From positions 124,001-188,000 of the forward strand of contig NZ_PJME01000015.1 in NCBI RefSeq assembly GCF_002954775.1: DNA of 64,000 bases, read 5' to 3'. The notes beneath the pieces are model-generated. The model saw only the letters and a program-made list of their open reading frames with translations. It did no database searches and was not told the DNA's origin. This document shows, piece after piece, positions 8,208 to 16,372 of the stretch. Source of the DNA: Streptomyces geranii (GTDB lineage: Bacteria > Actinomycetota > Actinomycetes > Streptomycetales > Streptomycetaceae). The translations under genes and the position numbers were made by a program. Each line of letters begins with the position of its first letter. Within the stretch, counting starts at the first letter, position 1.

Positions 8208-9285
8208 CAACGACGAGGCGTGGGGGGCGGGGCAGCGGCCGGGGGCGCGTGAACCCGCCGGGGGACCGGCGGGCCCGTTCCTGCGGGAGTATCCGCCGAA
8301 CGCCGTCCAGCCGCAGGTCAGCGCGCAGACGGCGCTGGTGCGGTTCTACCGGAACGGCGGCCACAGCGTGCTCACCGTGACCGGTGCCCGGCATGTGGAC
8401 AAGCCGGTGCTGGCCCGGCCGCACGTGGTCTGCGAGATCGCGCTCGGCACCTTCGAGACGACGCTGGAGATGGAGCTGCCCGCCGCGGGCGGCACCAGCT
8501 TCTTCAAGGCGCAGGTGGACATCCACTGGACGGTGGACGATCCGCACCTGGCCGCCGTGGAGATCGTGACCGACGTCGCCAAACGGCTCACCGCGCCGGT
8601 CCTGGAGCGGCTGCACGAGGTCACCTCGACCTTCCAGGTGCACGAGGCCGAGCAGGCGAACCGGGCGATCACCCGGGAGTGCGCGGGCGGACGCTGGAGC
8701 GACCTGGGCACCGAACTCGGCCTGAAGGTAAGGCTGTACGTCCGGCTGCGCGTCGACGACCGGTCGATCGAGTACATGAACGGCATCCGGGACGCGCAGG
8801 CCTCGGCGGAGCTGACCCGGGTGCACCAGGACCGGTTCCGGGCCATGCTGCAGGGCGGCGAGCTGGAGCAGCTGACGTACATGCTGGCGGCGGAACCGAC
8901 GGCGGCGAAGGACTTCCTGGAGAAGATCCGCCAGGAGGGCCGGCAGGACGAACGGGAGCGCGTGGACCGCCTGTTCGACATGGTCGAGAGCGGCCAGATC
9001 CAGTCGAACGACGTGGAGGCCCAGGCCCTCGCCCTGCTGAACCGAGGCCGACTGGGCGGCGTCCAGGGCCCGATCGGCGCACTCCCGGCCCGCAGGAACG
9101 GCCACACCCCGCAACTGCCCCCCTCAGACGCCGAGCCCTTCACCCCGGACTGGCTCACGCAAGACACCCCACCAACCCGCAGACGCCCACAGAGCGACGG
9201 CTGGGACTGGGCAGACGGAAACGACGACGGAGCAGACGACCGAGGCAGGGGCACCGACGGGGGAAGGGACCGGGACCGGCGATGA
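8200..9285 (+). CDS. SPFH/band-7-like protein
   Basis: 361 aa. After a Gly/Pro-rich start, residues ~35-215 follow the SPFH (prohibitin/stomatin) pattern: a beta-rich core with FFKAQVDIHWTVDDPHLAAV (the partner-strand region) and VTDVAKRLTAPVLERL, then long amphipathic helices (IRDAQASAELTRVHQDRFRA) typical of band-7 oligomerisation. There is no N-terminal membrane anchor, so it would reach the membrane through partners. The C-terminal ~90 residues are Asp/Arg rich and disordered. AGGAGG lies 8-9 bases before the ATG. It overlaps the upstream gene by 8 bp and the PycTM-like gene by 4 bp, suggesting a stoichiometric complex. Family assignment is moderate. Confidence 0.7.
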   Translation: MADNDEAWGAGQRPGAREPAGGPAGPFLREYPPNAVQPQVSAQTALVRFYRNGGHSVLTVTGARHVDKPVLARPHVVCEIALGTFETTLEMELPAAGGTSFFKAQVDIHWTVDDPHLAAVEIVTDVAKRLTAPVLERLHEVTSTFQVHEAEQANRAITRECAGGRWSDLGTELGLKVRLYVRLRVDDRSIEYMNGIRDAQASAELTRVHQDRFRAMLQGGELEQLTYMLAAEPTAAKDFLEKIRQEGRQDERERVDRLFDMVESGQIQSNDVEAQALALLNRGRLGGVQGPIGALPARRNGHTPQLPPSDAEPFTPDWLTQDTPPTRRRPQSDGWDWADGNDDGADDRGRGTDGGRDRDRR

Positions 9286-10163
9286 GCGGGGGCGGGGGGA
9301 ACGGGGGCGAGGGGAACGGGGGGTTCGGGGAGCCCTGGAGGATCGGGGAACCCGGGGAGCCCCGCACGACCGGGGGCTCCGGGGAACCCGGCACTACCGG
9401 GGACTCCCGCAGGGCCGTGACGACCCGGAGGGCCGGAGGGTCCGGCGAGCCCCAGAGGGCCGGGGAGTACCGGAGGACCGGGGACTCCGGGGAACCCGGC
9501 ACGGCCGGGAACTCCCGGAGGACCGTGACCACCCGGAGGGCCGGAGGGTCCGGCGAGCCCCGCAGGACCGAGGGGCCCGGGGAACCCCGGAGGACCGGCG
9601 GGCCCGGGGCAACCCGGACCGCTCCGCGACAGGTCGGGCCCGGGTCGGACGGGGGTCGGTGCGGGCTCGGCCGTTTTGGGGAGGGGGTGGGGGAGCGCGT
9701 TGTCGAGCGGCTGCTCGGGACCGTCCGGGAGGATCTCGGGCGGGCCGACTCGAAGGCGGCTGTGCTGCTGTCGGGGACGCTCGCGCTGCCCGCCTTCCTC
9801 ATCGGCTGGCAGGGCGCCCCGGGCTGGCGCGGGCCCGCCGACGTGACGCTCGTGCTGGCCGGGGTGCTCTGGGGGATCTCGGTGACCGCGCTGGTCGCGG
9901 CGCTGATGCCGCGTACCGGCACGGTCCGGGACGGGTCCGACGAGGTCACGTACTTCGGGGATCTGGTGGGCGCCCGCCGCGATCTCGCGGGGCTCGCCGA
10001 CCGGGTCGCGGAGGCGGGGCGGGACCCGGCGGGCTGGCTGCTCGTCCAGGCCGTCGACGTCAGCGCGATCCTCTCCGCCAAGTACCGGGCGATCCGCTGG
10101 GGCGTGGGCTCGCTCGCCCCCTCGGCCGCGCTCGCGCTGGCCTGGAGCATGACGGCCCGCTGA
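9282..10163 (+). CDS. PycTM-like (Pycsar effector-type) membrane protein
   Basis: 293 aa. Residues 1-~125 are a Gly/Arg/Glu/Pro-rich repetitive tail. Residues ~140-293 match the Pycsar transmembrane-effector pattern: a helix leading into RADSKAAVLLSGTLALPAF (TM1), a second hydrophobic segment VLWGISVTALVAALMP (TM2), then TYFGDLVG, a soluble helix, and VSAILSAKYRAIRWG leading into a third hydrophobic stretch. In known Pycsar systems such proteins open or disrupt the membrane on binding a cyclic pyrimidine nucleotide. A cyclase-like gene four genes upstream in the same coupled block fits. ATG overlaps the preceding stop by 4 bp. No separate cyclic-nucleotide-binding fold is visible in the tail. 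Confidence 0.82.
   Translation: MSGGGGNGGEGNGGFGEPWRIGEPGEPRTTGGSGEPGTTGDSRRAVTTRRAGGSGEPQRAGEYRRTGDSGEPGTAGNSRRTVTTRRAGGSGEPRRTEGPGEPRRTGGPGATRTAPRQVGPGSDGGRCGLGRFGEGVGERVVERLLGTVREDLGRADSKAAVLLSGTLALPAFLIGWQGAPGWRGPADVTLVLAGVLWGISVTALVAALMPRTGTVRDGSDEVTYFGDLVGARRDLAGLADRVAEAGRDPAGWLLVQAVDVSAILSAKYRAIRWGVGSLAPSAALALAWSMTAR
9378..9560 (+). repeat. 108-bp direct repeat encoding the PycTM-like tail
   Basis: Two imperfect copies (about 9378-9451 and 9486-9560, period 108 bp = 36 codons) each encode GSGEPGT-type and VTTRRAGGSGEP segments. The reading frame is kept, so it arose by in-frame duplication. Confidence 0.8.
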
Positions 10164-10290
10164 GTGCGCGAAAAGGCCCGAAGTGGCCGCGAAATTCACC
10201 CATTAAGGCGTATCGGCGCGCGGGCCGCAACCGGTGCGCGCCCGGTGGCGACGATCCAGGAATACCGAGGAACGGAAACAGGGGACGGCC

Positions 10291-12618
10291 GTGGGACGAG
10301 TCAACGGAGTACGTGAGACAAGAGGGGGCGGGGCGCGCAGGGTCGCCCTCGCCGTGCTGGGCGCCACCGCGGTGTTCCTGTCCCAGTCGGCGCCCGCCGC
10401 GCCGCACCCCGGCGCGGACGCCGTGCCGGCGGCGGAGTCCGAACCCGCCTTCCCGGCCGTCAACTACGCGGTCGCGGTGGACGAGTCGGCGAGCCTCGCG
10501 GACGCGGACATGGCCGCCGAGAAGGCCGCCGCCGCGCGTATCGCGCTGGGTGACGTGTCCTCGTCGTCCCAGGTGACGGTCTTCGGGTTCGCCGCCGCCG
10601 AGGCCGCCGGGCAGAACGCCGTGGACCCGGTGTGCCCGCGCACCACGCTGGACGCGGCGGGCCGCGAGACGGTCGGCGCCTGCGTCGGCAAGCTGCGCAA
10701 GCGTAAGGACGGCGAGGGCACCGGCACCGACTTCCCGAGCGCGATCCGCCAGGGCGTGCACGAACTCACCCGCCAGACCGACCCGTCGGCACCCAGGGTG
10801 CTGTTCCTGCTCACCGACGGAAAGCTGGAGGTCGAGGACAGCCCCAAGTACGGCGATCCCGCACACCGGAAGGCCGAGGGCGAACGGCAGTTGACGCTCG
10901 CGCTCGCGGACGCCGCCGAACAGGGCGTGCAGATCTGGCCGTTGGGCTTCGGCGCGCAGCCGGACAAGGCGCAGCTCGACCGGATCGCCGCCGGCGGCTA
11001 CCAGAAGGGCTGCGTCGCACTGCCCTCCGCGAAGCCGAAGGCGGAACTCGTCGGCGGCGCCGAGAAGGTCGGCACCACCCTGGAGCGGATCTTCGCCGCC
11101 GCCCACTGCATGCGCCACGAGAAGGGCCCCACCCCCCAACCCCCGCCCGCCACAATGAAGATCGGCATCTCCCCGCTGGCCACCGTCGGCAGCATCGTCG
11201 TCGACAAGGGCGACCCGAAGGTCCGGATCACCTACACCGACCCGGCCGGTCACGAGGTCCCCACCGACGGGACCCGCAACGGCTCCCGCTTCGAACTCGC
11301 GGGCGGCACCGGCACGGTGGAGGCGCTGAAGGTCACCGACCCGCTGCCCGGCGTGTGGACGGTGCACGCCGAGGCCCCGGAGGGACACCGCTCACTGCCC
11401 GTCGCGGTCAGCGTGCTGTGGCAGGGCGAACTCGGCGGCGCCATCAGCATGGACCCGCCCTCCCCGCGCGCCGGGGACGAGGTCACGGTGACCATGCGGG
11501 TGCAGACCCGCGAGGGCTACCAGATCAAGGACCCCGACGACTACGCAGGACTCCGCGTCCGCAGCGAACTGACCGGCGACGGTTTCGACGCCCGCGCCCT
11601 CGACCTCACCGACGACGGCAGGGGCAAGGACGCCAAGGCGAGCGACGGCTCGTTCACCGGCACCGTCACCGTCCCGGCGGACGCGGCGGGTGCGCTGAAG
11701 GTGAGCGCCACGCTGACCGCGACCGGCCTGAGCGCCGACACCCGCAGCGAGAGCGGCACGGTCGCCCCCGGCGAACTGCCCGTCACCACCGCCCTCGACC
11801 TGCCCGCCGCCGGCACCCACCCCGGCGGCAAGGTCACCGGCACGCTGTCCGTGCACAACACGAGCGACACCCCGCACACCCTCAAACTGTCCGTCACCGA
11901 CCTCAAGCCGGGCCTGGTCACCGTCACCCCGTCCGAACTCACCCTGGATCCCGACGAGTCGGGCACCCACAAGGTGACCGTCGAGGTCGCGCCCGCCGCC
12001 GTCTTCGGCGACCGCCTCACCGACGACGGCCTGTCGCTCGCGGGCGACATCACCGTCGTCGACACCACCGACGGTGACCTCACCCTCGTACAGTCCGCGC
12101 TGTCGGTGAAGGTGACGCCGGAGCCGGGCATCTGGGACCGCTACTGGTGGGCCTTCCTGGCCGCCGCCGTCGTACTCGCACTGGCCGTCGCGGCCGTCCT
12201 CGCCTGGCTGCGCCAGCGCCGCGCCCGCCGGGACCCGCACGGCCTGGTCCTGCTGCTCCTCGACGATCAGGGCCAGCAGCTGCCCGGCGAGCACAAGGCC
12301 GGTCACGGACACAAGCAGTGGTACGAGTTCGGCGTCGCGGAGGCCCACCTGAGCCCCCGTATCGAGCGCCGCGCGCACGGCCCGTACGCGGTCCGGCGCA
12401 ACCCCAACGGCGGTGCGGTGCTGCGCCGCAGGGACGGCGGCCGGACCCCGCTGTCGGCGGCGATCCCGGTCCAGCTGACCGAGGGACTGAGCCTGGCCCT
12501 CGGCGAGGAGGACATCAAAAGCCGTAAGCGGAAGCCGAGTTCACCCACCGACACCGGTCCCGCAGCCGAGAGCGACCTCGGCGGGCAGAGCGGCGCGAGC
12601 GCCTACGACTACCTGTGA
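10291..12618 (+). CDS. exported, membrane-anchored von Willebrand factor A protein
   Basis: 775 aa. The signal peptide (residues ~15-38, VALAVLGATAVFLSQSAPA) is followed by a vWA domain (~50-260) with the MIDAS motif DESAS, a conserved Thr (TGTDFPSA) and LLTDG. About 330 residues of Ig-like/beta-sandwich repeats follow, then one transmembrane helix at ~620-642 (YWWAFLAAAVVLALAVAA) and a ~130-aa cytoplasmic tail. GTG at 10291 has AGGGGA six bases upstream; a longer frame back to 10234 lacks such a site. It starts 127 bp after the PycTM-like gene and 106 bp before the tubulin-like gene. Expected to link an outside event to the cytoplasmic machinery encoded around it. Confidence 0.87.
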   Translation: MGRVNGVRETRGGGARRVALAVLGATAVFLSQSAPAAPHPGADAVPAAESEPAFPAVNYAVAVDESASLADADMAAEKAAAARIALGDVSSSSQVTVFGFAAAEAAGQNAVDPVCPRTTLDAAGRETVGACVGKLRKRKDGEGTGTDFPSAIRQGVHELTRQTDPSAPRVLFLLTDGKLEVEDSPKYGDPAHRKAEGERQLTLALADAAEQGVQIWPLGFGAQPDKAQLDRIAAGGYQKGCVALPSAKPKAELVGGAEKVGTTLERIFAAAHCMRHEKGPTPQPPPATMKIGISPLATVGSIVVDKGDPKVRITYTDPAGHEVPTDGTRNGSRFELAGGTGTVEALKVTDPLPGVWTVHAEAPEGHRSLPVAVSVLWQGELGGAISMDPPSPRAGDEVTVTMRVQTREGYQIKDPDDYAGLRVRSELTGDGFDARALDLTDDGRGKDAKASDGSFTGTVTVPADAAGALKVSATLTATGLSADTRSESGTVAPGELPVTTALDLPAAGTHPGGKVTGTLSVHNTSDTPHTLKLSVTDLKPGLVTVTPSELTLDPDESGTHKVTVEVAPAAVFGDRLTDDGLSLAGDITVVDTTDGDLTLVQSALSVKVTPEPGIWDRYWWAFLAAAVVLALAVAAVLAWLRQRRARRDPHGLVLLLLDDQGQQLPGEHKAGHGHKQWYEFGVAEAHLSPRIERRAHGPYAVRRNPNGGAVLRRRDGGRTPLSAAIPVQLTEGLSLALGEEDIKSRKRKPSSPTDTGPAAESDLGGQSGASAYDYL

Positions 12619-12724
12619 CACCGCTGCCTGTGACACCGCGAACCACACGCACATGCACACCCACACCCACGGGCGTACCGAGCACGAACGAACGGCCCAG
12701 CGGCCGTGAGCGGGGAGGAAACCC

Positions 12725-15700
12725 ATGAAGATCTTCCAGCCGATGCTCTTCGTCGGCCTGGGCGGCACCGGCGGTCTGGTCGGCGCCGAGCTGGAGCGCA
12801 GACTGCGCGCCGAGCTGTGCGGCCCGGACGGCTCGGCCCTGAGCCGGCAGAACGGCACCACCGCCCCCTACCAGCTGCCCGACAGCCTGCAGTTCGTGTA
12901 CGCGGACTACAGCGAGTCGGACCTGATGCGGCTGCCGCAGTTCAACGTCGACCCGTCGCTGCGGGCCGCCTACTCCCGTACCTCACGGGCCACCCACGAC
13001 CTGCTGCCGGACTTCGACAGTTCGCCGGAGATCACCAAGATGCTCCGGGCGAGTCTGCGCGGCGAGGTCGCCGACTGGCTGCCGCCGCGCACCGACGAAC
13101 CGCGCGTCACCCCGCTCCACAACGGCGCCGGACAGCTCCCCACCATCGGCCGCGCCGCCCTCTTCGCCACCCTCAGGCACGGCCTCGCGCCCGTCCTCAC
13201 CCCGCTGCTCCAGGCGATCGACGCGATGGCGCGGGCCGGCGGCGAACGCGAGCCGGGCGGCGGAAACGTCACCGGCTGCGATGTGTTCGTCGCTTTTTCC
13301 GTCGCGGGCGGAACAGGGGCGGGAATCTTCCTCGACTACCTGCACCTCATCAACCACGCCTTCCAGCTGCGCCGGTTCAACGGCGTGAAGATCTACCCGC
13401 TCGTCGTCATGCCGTCCTCGTTCACCTCGGCGACCGGTGGCGGGCGCGAGGCCGAACTCAACGCCGCCCGCGCCCTGGTGGACCTCTTCCGGCTGGTCGA
13501 CGGGCAGAACGCGCCGACCGAGGGCGCCGAGATCGGCGACCTCGACCAGCCCGCCGGGCTCGCCGTCCGCTACCCCGACAACCAGCCGATCCGGCTGCGC
13601 ACCGGCATCCTGCCCACCGCGTTCCTGTTCAGTCCGACCGCCGGTATCCGCTCCGACGACCTGCGCCGCTCCATCGTGTCCCTGGTGATGTCGCTGATCG
13701 GCACCGAGCTGGGCGACACCCGCACCCGGGGCCGGACCACGGTCGGCGACGACGACTTCCAGACCTTCGCCGCCAGCTTCATCAACCGGGGTGTGCACCG
13801 AAGTGCACTCTCCCCGACCGGAATCGGCCGCCAGGGCGTCTCCACCAGCCTCGTCGCGTCGATGACCGTGCCCATGGACCAGCTCGCCGATCTGGTGGCC
13901 GGGCGGATGCTGCGGGAGGCGGTCACCGACCTCGTGGAACGGCCCCGGGCCGCGCTGCGCGAGCCGACCGTGCCGATGATCCGGCAGCTGTTCGCCGACT
14001 CCCACCTCGAAGACCTGTGGGAACGCAAGCAGTTGCCCGTCCCGGAACCCGATCCGCTGCCGCGCGGCGGCAAGGCCATAGAACAGGCACTGGGCGAACG
14101 CGTCTCCGACATGCAGCGGCTGCTGTCCGACCTGCGGTCCGTCGCCGAACGCTCCGTCGCCACCATGGCCGACCGGTTCTCGCCGCGCCCCGCCATCGAC
14201 AAGCTCCTCCAGACCGTCGACCCCTTCCACGCCGACCGGGTCGTCCGGGGCATCGGCGACAGCGACGACAAGATCGTCAGGCTCGGCTTCCTCGGCATGC
14301 TCGACAGCCGCTCCCGCGCCCCGCAGAAGCCCCCGGGCACGACCGAGCAGCCGCCCAAGATCCCCCGGATCAAAGGCAGGTTGGCCGGTATGTCACCGGC
14401 CCGCTGGGGCGACGACGACGTCCAGGCGGCGCTCCAGCAGCAGGACACCTGGTACCAGTGGCGCTGCCGGACCATCTGGCACGAGGCCTGGCGCGAACAG
14501 CAGCAGCACTGGCGGGCCCAGGCCGACACGGCGGGCGCCGACATCGCCCGGCTCGTGGGCGCCTTCCGCTCGCACAGCGACCAGGAGCGCAAGGTGTCCG
14601 CGCAGAAGGGCCTGGAACTCTACGAGGACCGCACCGGCATCTCGTACCTGCTGCCGCCGCAGCGCACCCTCAACCACTTCTACGAGGACGTGGTGGCGCG
14701 GCTGATCCGCCGCGAGGGACTGCGCGAGACGGACGACGCGGCCTCGCTGCTCCTCAAGCTGGTCGACGGCGACACCTGGCGGGACGTCCACGCCCGCAGC
14801 CGGCGCAGCCCCGACGGCGCGGTGTCGGTCGTGAAGTCCCAACTGGAGGGCAGGATCACCCGGTTGTTCGCGGAGGGCGGCGAACGCCTCGAAGAACGGC
14901 CCCTGTTGCCGTCCATGAGCACCCTGCTGGCCGCCGCGGCCGGTGACTCGGACGCCACCGATCAGGTCAGCAAGGAGGCCCTCGACCTGTTCGGCCGCAA
15001 GCTCGTCGGACTGCTCCCGGTCGGCTTCACCCCCGAGGGCACAGGACCACTGCGGGTACTGGTCACCTACCCGCGCGTGGAGGCGGTCGACGAGGTCGAG
15101 CAGTACCTGGGCAAGGCGCTGCGCCTCCCCTCCGACGCCCGGAACTCCGTCGAGTACAGGGGAGTCGAGAGCGACTCGGTCACGGTCGTCCTGTTCCGCA
15201 GCGAGATGAGCCTCACCCAGGTCCCCGAGGCCCGCAAGGTGCTGCGCCAGTGGGCCAGGGCCAAGGACAGCGAACAGGCCCAGGACGTGCTGCGCTGGCG
15301 CCAGCGCCTCGGCTACCGGGACAGCTGGATGGTCAGCGGCGAGGAGGACCGCCGCGTCATCCTGCACCGCCTGCTGTGCTGCATGTGGAACGGCCAGGTC
15401 GACGTCGTCGACGGCGGAACGTCGTCCCCCGAACGCGTCCGGCTGCGCCTGCACGCCGAGAAGGGCCCCCAAGTACCCGGCGTACGACTGCGGTTGGGCG
15501 ACTACCCCGGCGGCGTCTCCAGCTGGGCGGAACTGCTCCGCTCGTACGAACGCTGGACGGTCCTGGACGACGAGCGCACGGTCGAGGACTACTGCCGCGA
15601 ACTCATGGGCGCCCAGCCCCTCGGCCTGACCAGGAGCGGCACCGACCCGCACCCCCTGTTCGTCGAACTGGTCGAGAAGATCGCCCCGCGCCAGCTGGAC

Positions 15701-16372
15701 CTCCTCCGGGAGCGCCGCGACCGCGACGGCGAACGTGCCGAGGGCTGGGTCCGCCCCCTCTGGGAGTTCTGGGCGGAGACCCTCCCGGCCGCCCTGGACA
15801 CCGAGTTCGGCGACCAGCGCGCGGTCCAGCCGACCCTGCGCACCCTCCTCGAACACGTCCGAGGCGGCATCCCGGCCCCCCGCCGCCGCCCGGAGGCGGA
15901 ATCCGCCCGCCGCCGCACCGGCGCCGAGGACGAGGACGACTGGGGTACGACGGCCAGGTCCCCGGAGCCCGAAGAGCCCGGCGCCCGCCGGGACTTGGGG
16001 AGTGACCGGGACGGGCGGGACGGGCGGGACAGGCAGGAGGGGCGCCACAGCCGCCGCGACGACGAATACTCGGCGGACGGCGACTTCTCGGTGGACGACT
16101 ACACCAAACCGACCACCGACAGCCGCGACGACGAATACGGAACCGGCAGGCACAGCGGGAACGGCAACGAGGGGGTCTACGGCGGCAGTTCGCGGCTCTC
16201 CAGCCGGGACGGCGACACCGGCAGCCGGGGCCGCACCGACGGCCGGGTCAACGGCTCCCCGCGCGGCACCGAGCGGCTCTCCGCCCCCTGGGACCAGTCC
16301 GACGACACCGCCGACGACCGCCGGTACGAGCGGGACGGCGACAGCTCGCCCTGGGACGGAGACGCCCAGTGA
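12725..16372 (+). CDS. large tubulin-like protein (Tubulin_2-type)
   Basis: 1215 aa. The N-terminus has a nucleotide-binding start FVGLGGTGG (residues 9-17). A tubulin/FtsZ-type signature AGGTGAG lies at ~194-200 (VFVAFSVAGGTGAGIFLDYL), followed by a region resembling the tubulin GTPase domain to ~residue 380. This is the pattern of the tubulin-like family found in bacterial conflict operons. The central ~700 residues are helical with no recognised domain; the C-terminal ~170 are Asp/Arg/Gly rich and disordered. GGGAGG lies 7 bases before the ATG. It overlaps the next gene by 4 bp. Likely a GTP-binding polymer or switch; polymerisation is inferred only. Confidence 0.83.
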   Translation: MKIFQPMLFVGLGGTGGLVGAELERRLRAELCGPDGSALSRQNGTTAPYQLPDSLQFVYADYSESDLMRLPQFNVDPSLRAAYSRTSRATHDLLPDFDSSPEITKMLRASLRGEVADWLPPRTDEPRVTPLHNGAGQLPTIGRAALFATLRHGLAPVLTPLLQAIDAMARAGGEREPGGGNVTGCDVFVAFSVAGGTGAGIFLDYLHLINHAFQLRRFNGVKIYPLVVMPSSFTSATGGGREAELNAARALVDLFRLVDGQNAPTEGAEIGDLDQPAGLAVRYPDNQPIRLRTGILPTAFLFSPTAGIRSDDLRRSIVSLVMSLIGTELGDTRTRGRTTVGDDDFQTFAASFINRGVHRSALSPTGIGRQGVSTSLVASMTVPMDQLADLVAGRMLREAVTDLVERPRAALREPTVPMIRQLFADSHLEDLWERKQLPVPEPDPLPRGGKAIEQALGERVSDMQRLLSDLRSVAERSVATMADRFSPRPAIDKLLQTVDPFHADRVVRGIGDSDDKIVRLGFLGMLDSRSRAPQKPPGTTEQPPKIPRIKGRLAGMSPARWGDDDVQAALQQQDTWYQWRCRTIWHEAWREQQQHWRAQADTAGADIARLVGAFRSHSDQERKVSAQKGLELYEDRTGISYLLPPQRTLNHFYEDVVARLIRREGLRETDDAASLLLKLVDGDTWRDVHARSRRSPDGAVSVVKSQLEGRITRLFAEGGERLEERPLLPSMSTLLAAAAGDSDATDQVSKEALDLFGRKLVGLLPVGFTPEGTGPLRVLVTYPRVEAVDEVEQYLGKALRLPSDARNSVEYRGVESDSVTVVLFRSEMSLTQVPEARKVLRQWARAKDSEQAQDVLRWRQRLGYRDSWMVSGEEDRRVILHRLLCCMWNGQVDVVDGGTSSPERVRLRLHAEKGPQVPGVRLRLGDYPGGVSSWAELLRSYERWTVLDDERTVEDYCRELMGAQPLGLTRSGTDPHPLFVELVEKIAPRQLDLLRERRDRDGERAEGWVRPLWEFWAETLPAALDTEFGDQRAVQPTLRTLLEHVRGGIPAPRRRPEAESARRRTGAEDEDDWGTTARSPEPEEPGARRDLGSDRDGRDGRDRQEGRHSRRDDEYSADGDFSVDDYTKPTTDSRDDEYGTGRHSGNGNEGVYGGSSRLSSRDGDTGSRGRTDGRVNGSPRGTERLSAPWDQSDDTADDRRYERDGDSSPWDGDAQ

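Noticed and set aside
5199..8210. 1003-aa minus-strand frame with collagen-like GLPG repeats
   Set aside because: It mirrors the GESEGP codon repeats of the plus-strand gene; the plus strand has stop/start overlaps, ribosome sites and domain-like sequence, so this is a GC-rich shadow frame.
8346..10199. 617-aa minus-strand frame
   Set aside because: Antisense shadow over the SPFH-like and PycTM-like genes; low-complexity Pro/Gly/Leu sequence, no ribosome site.
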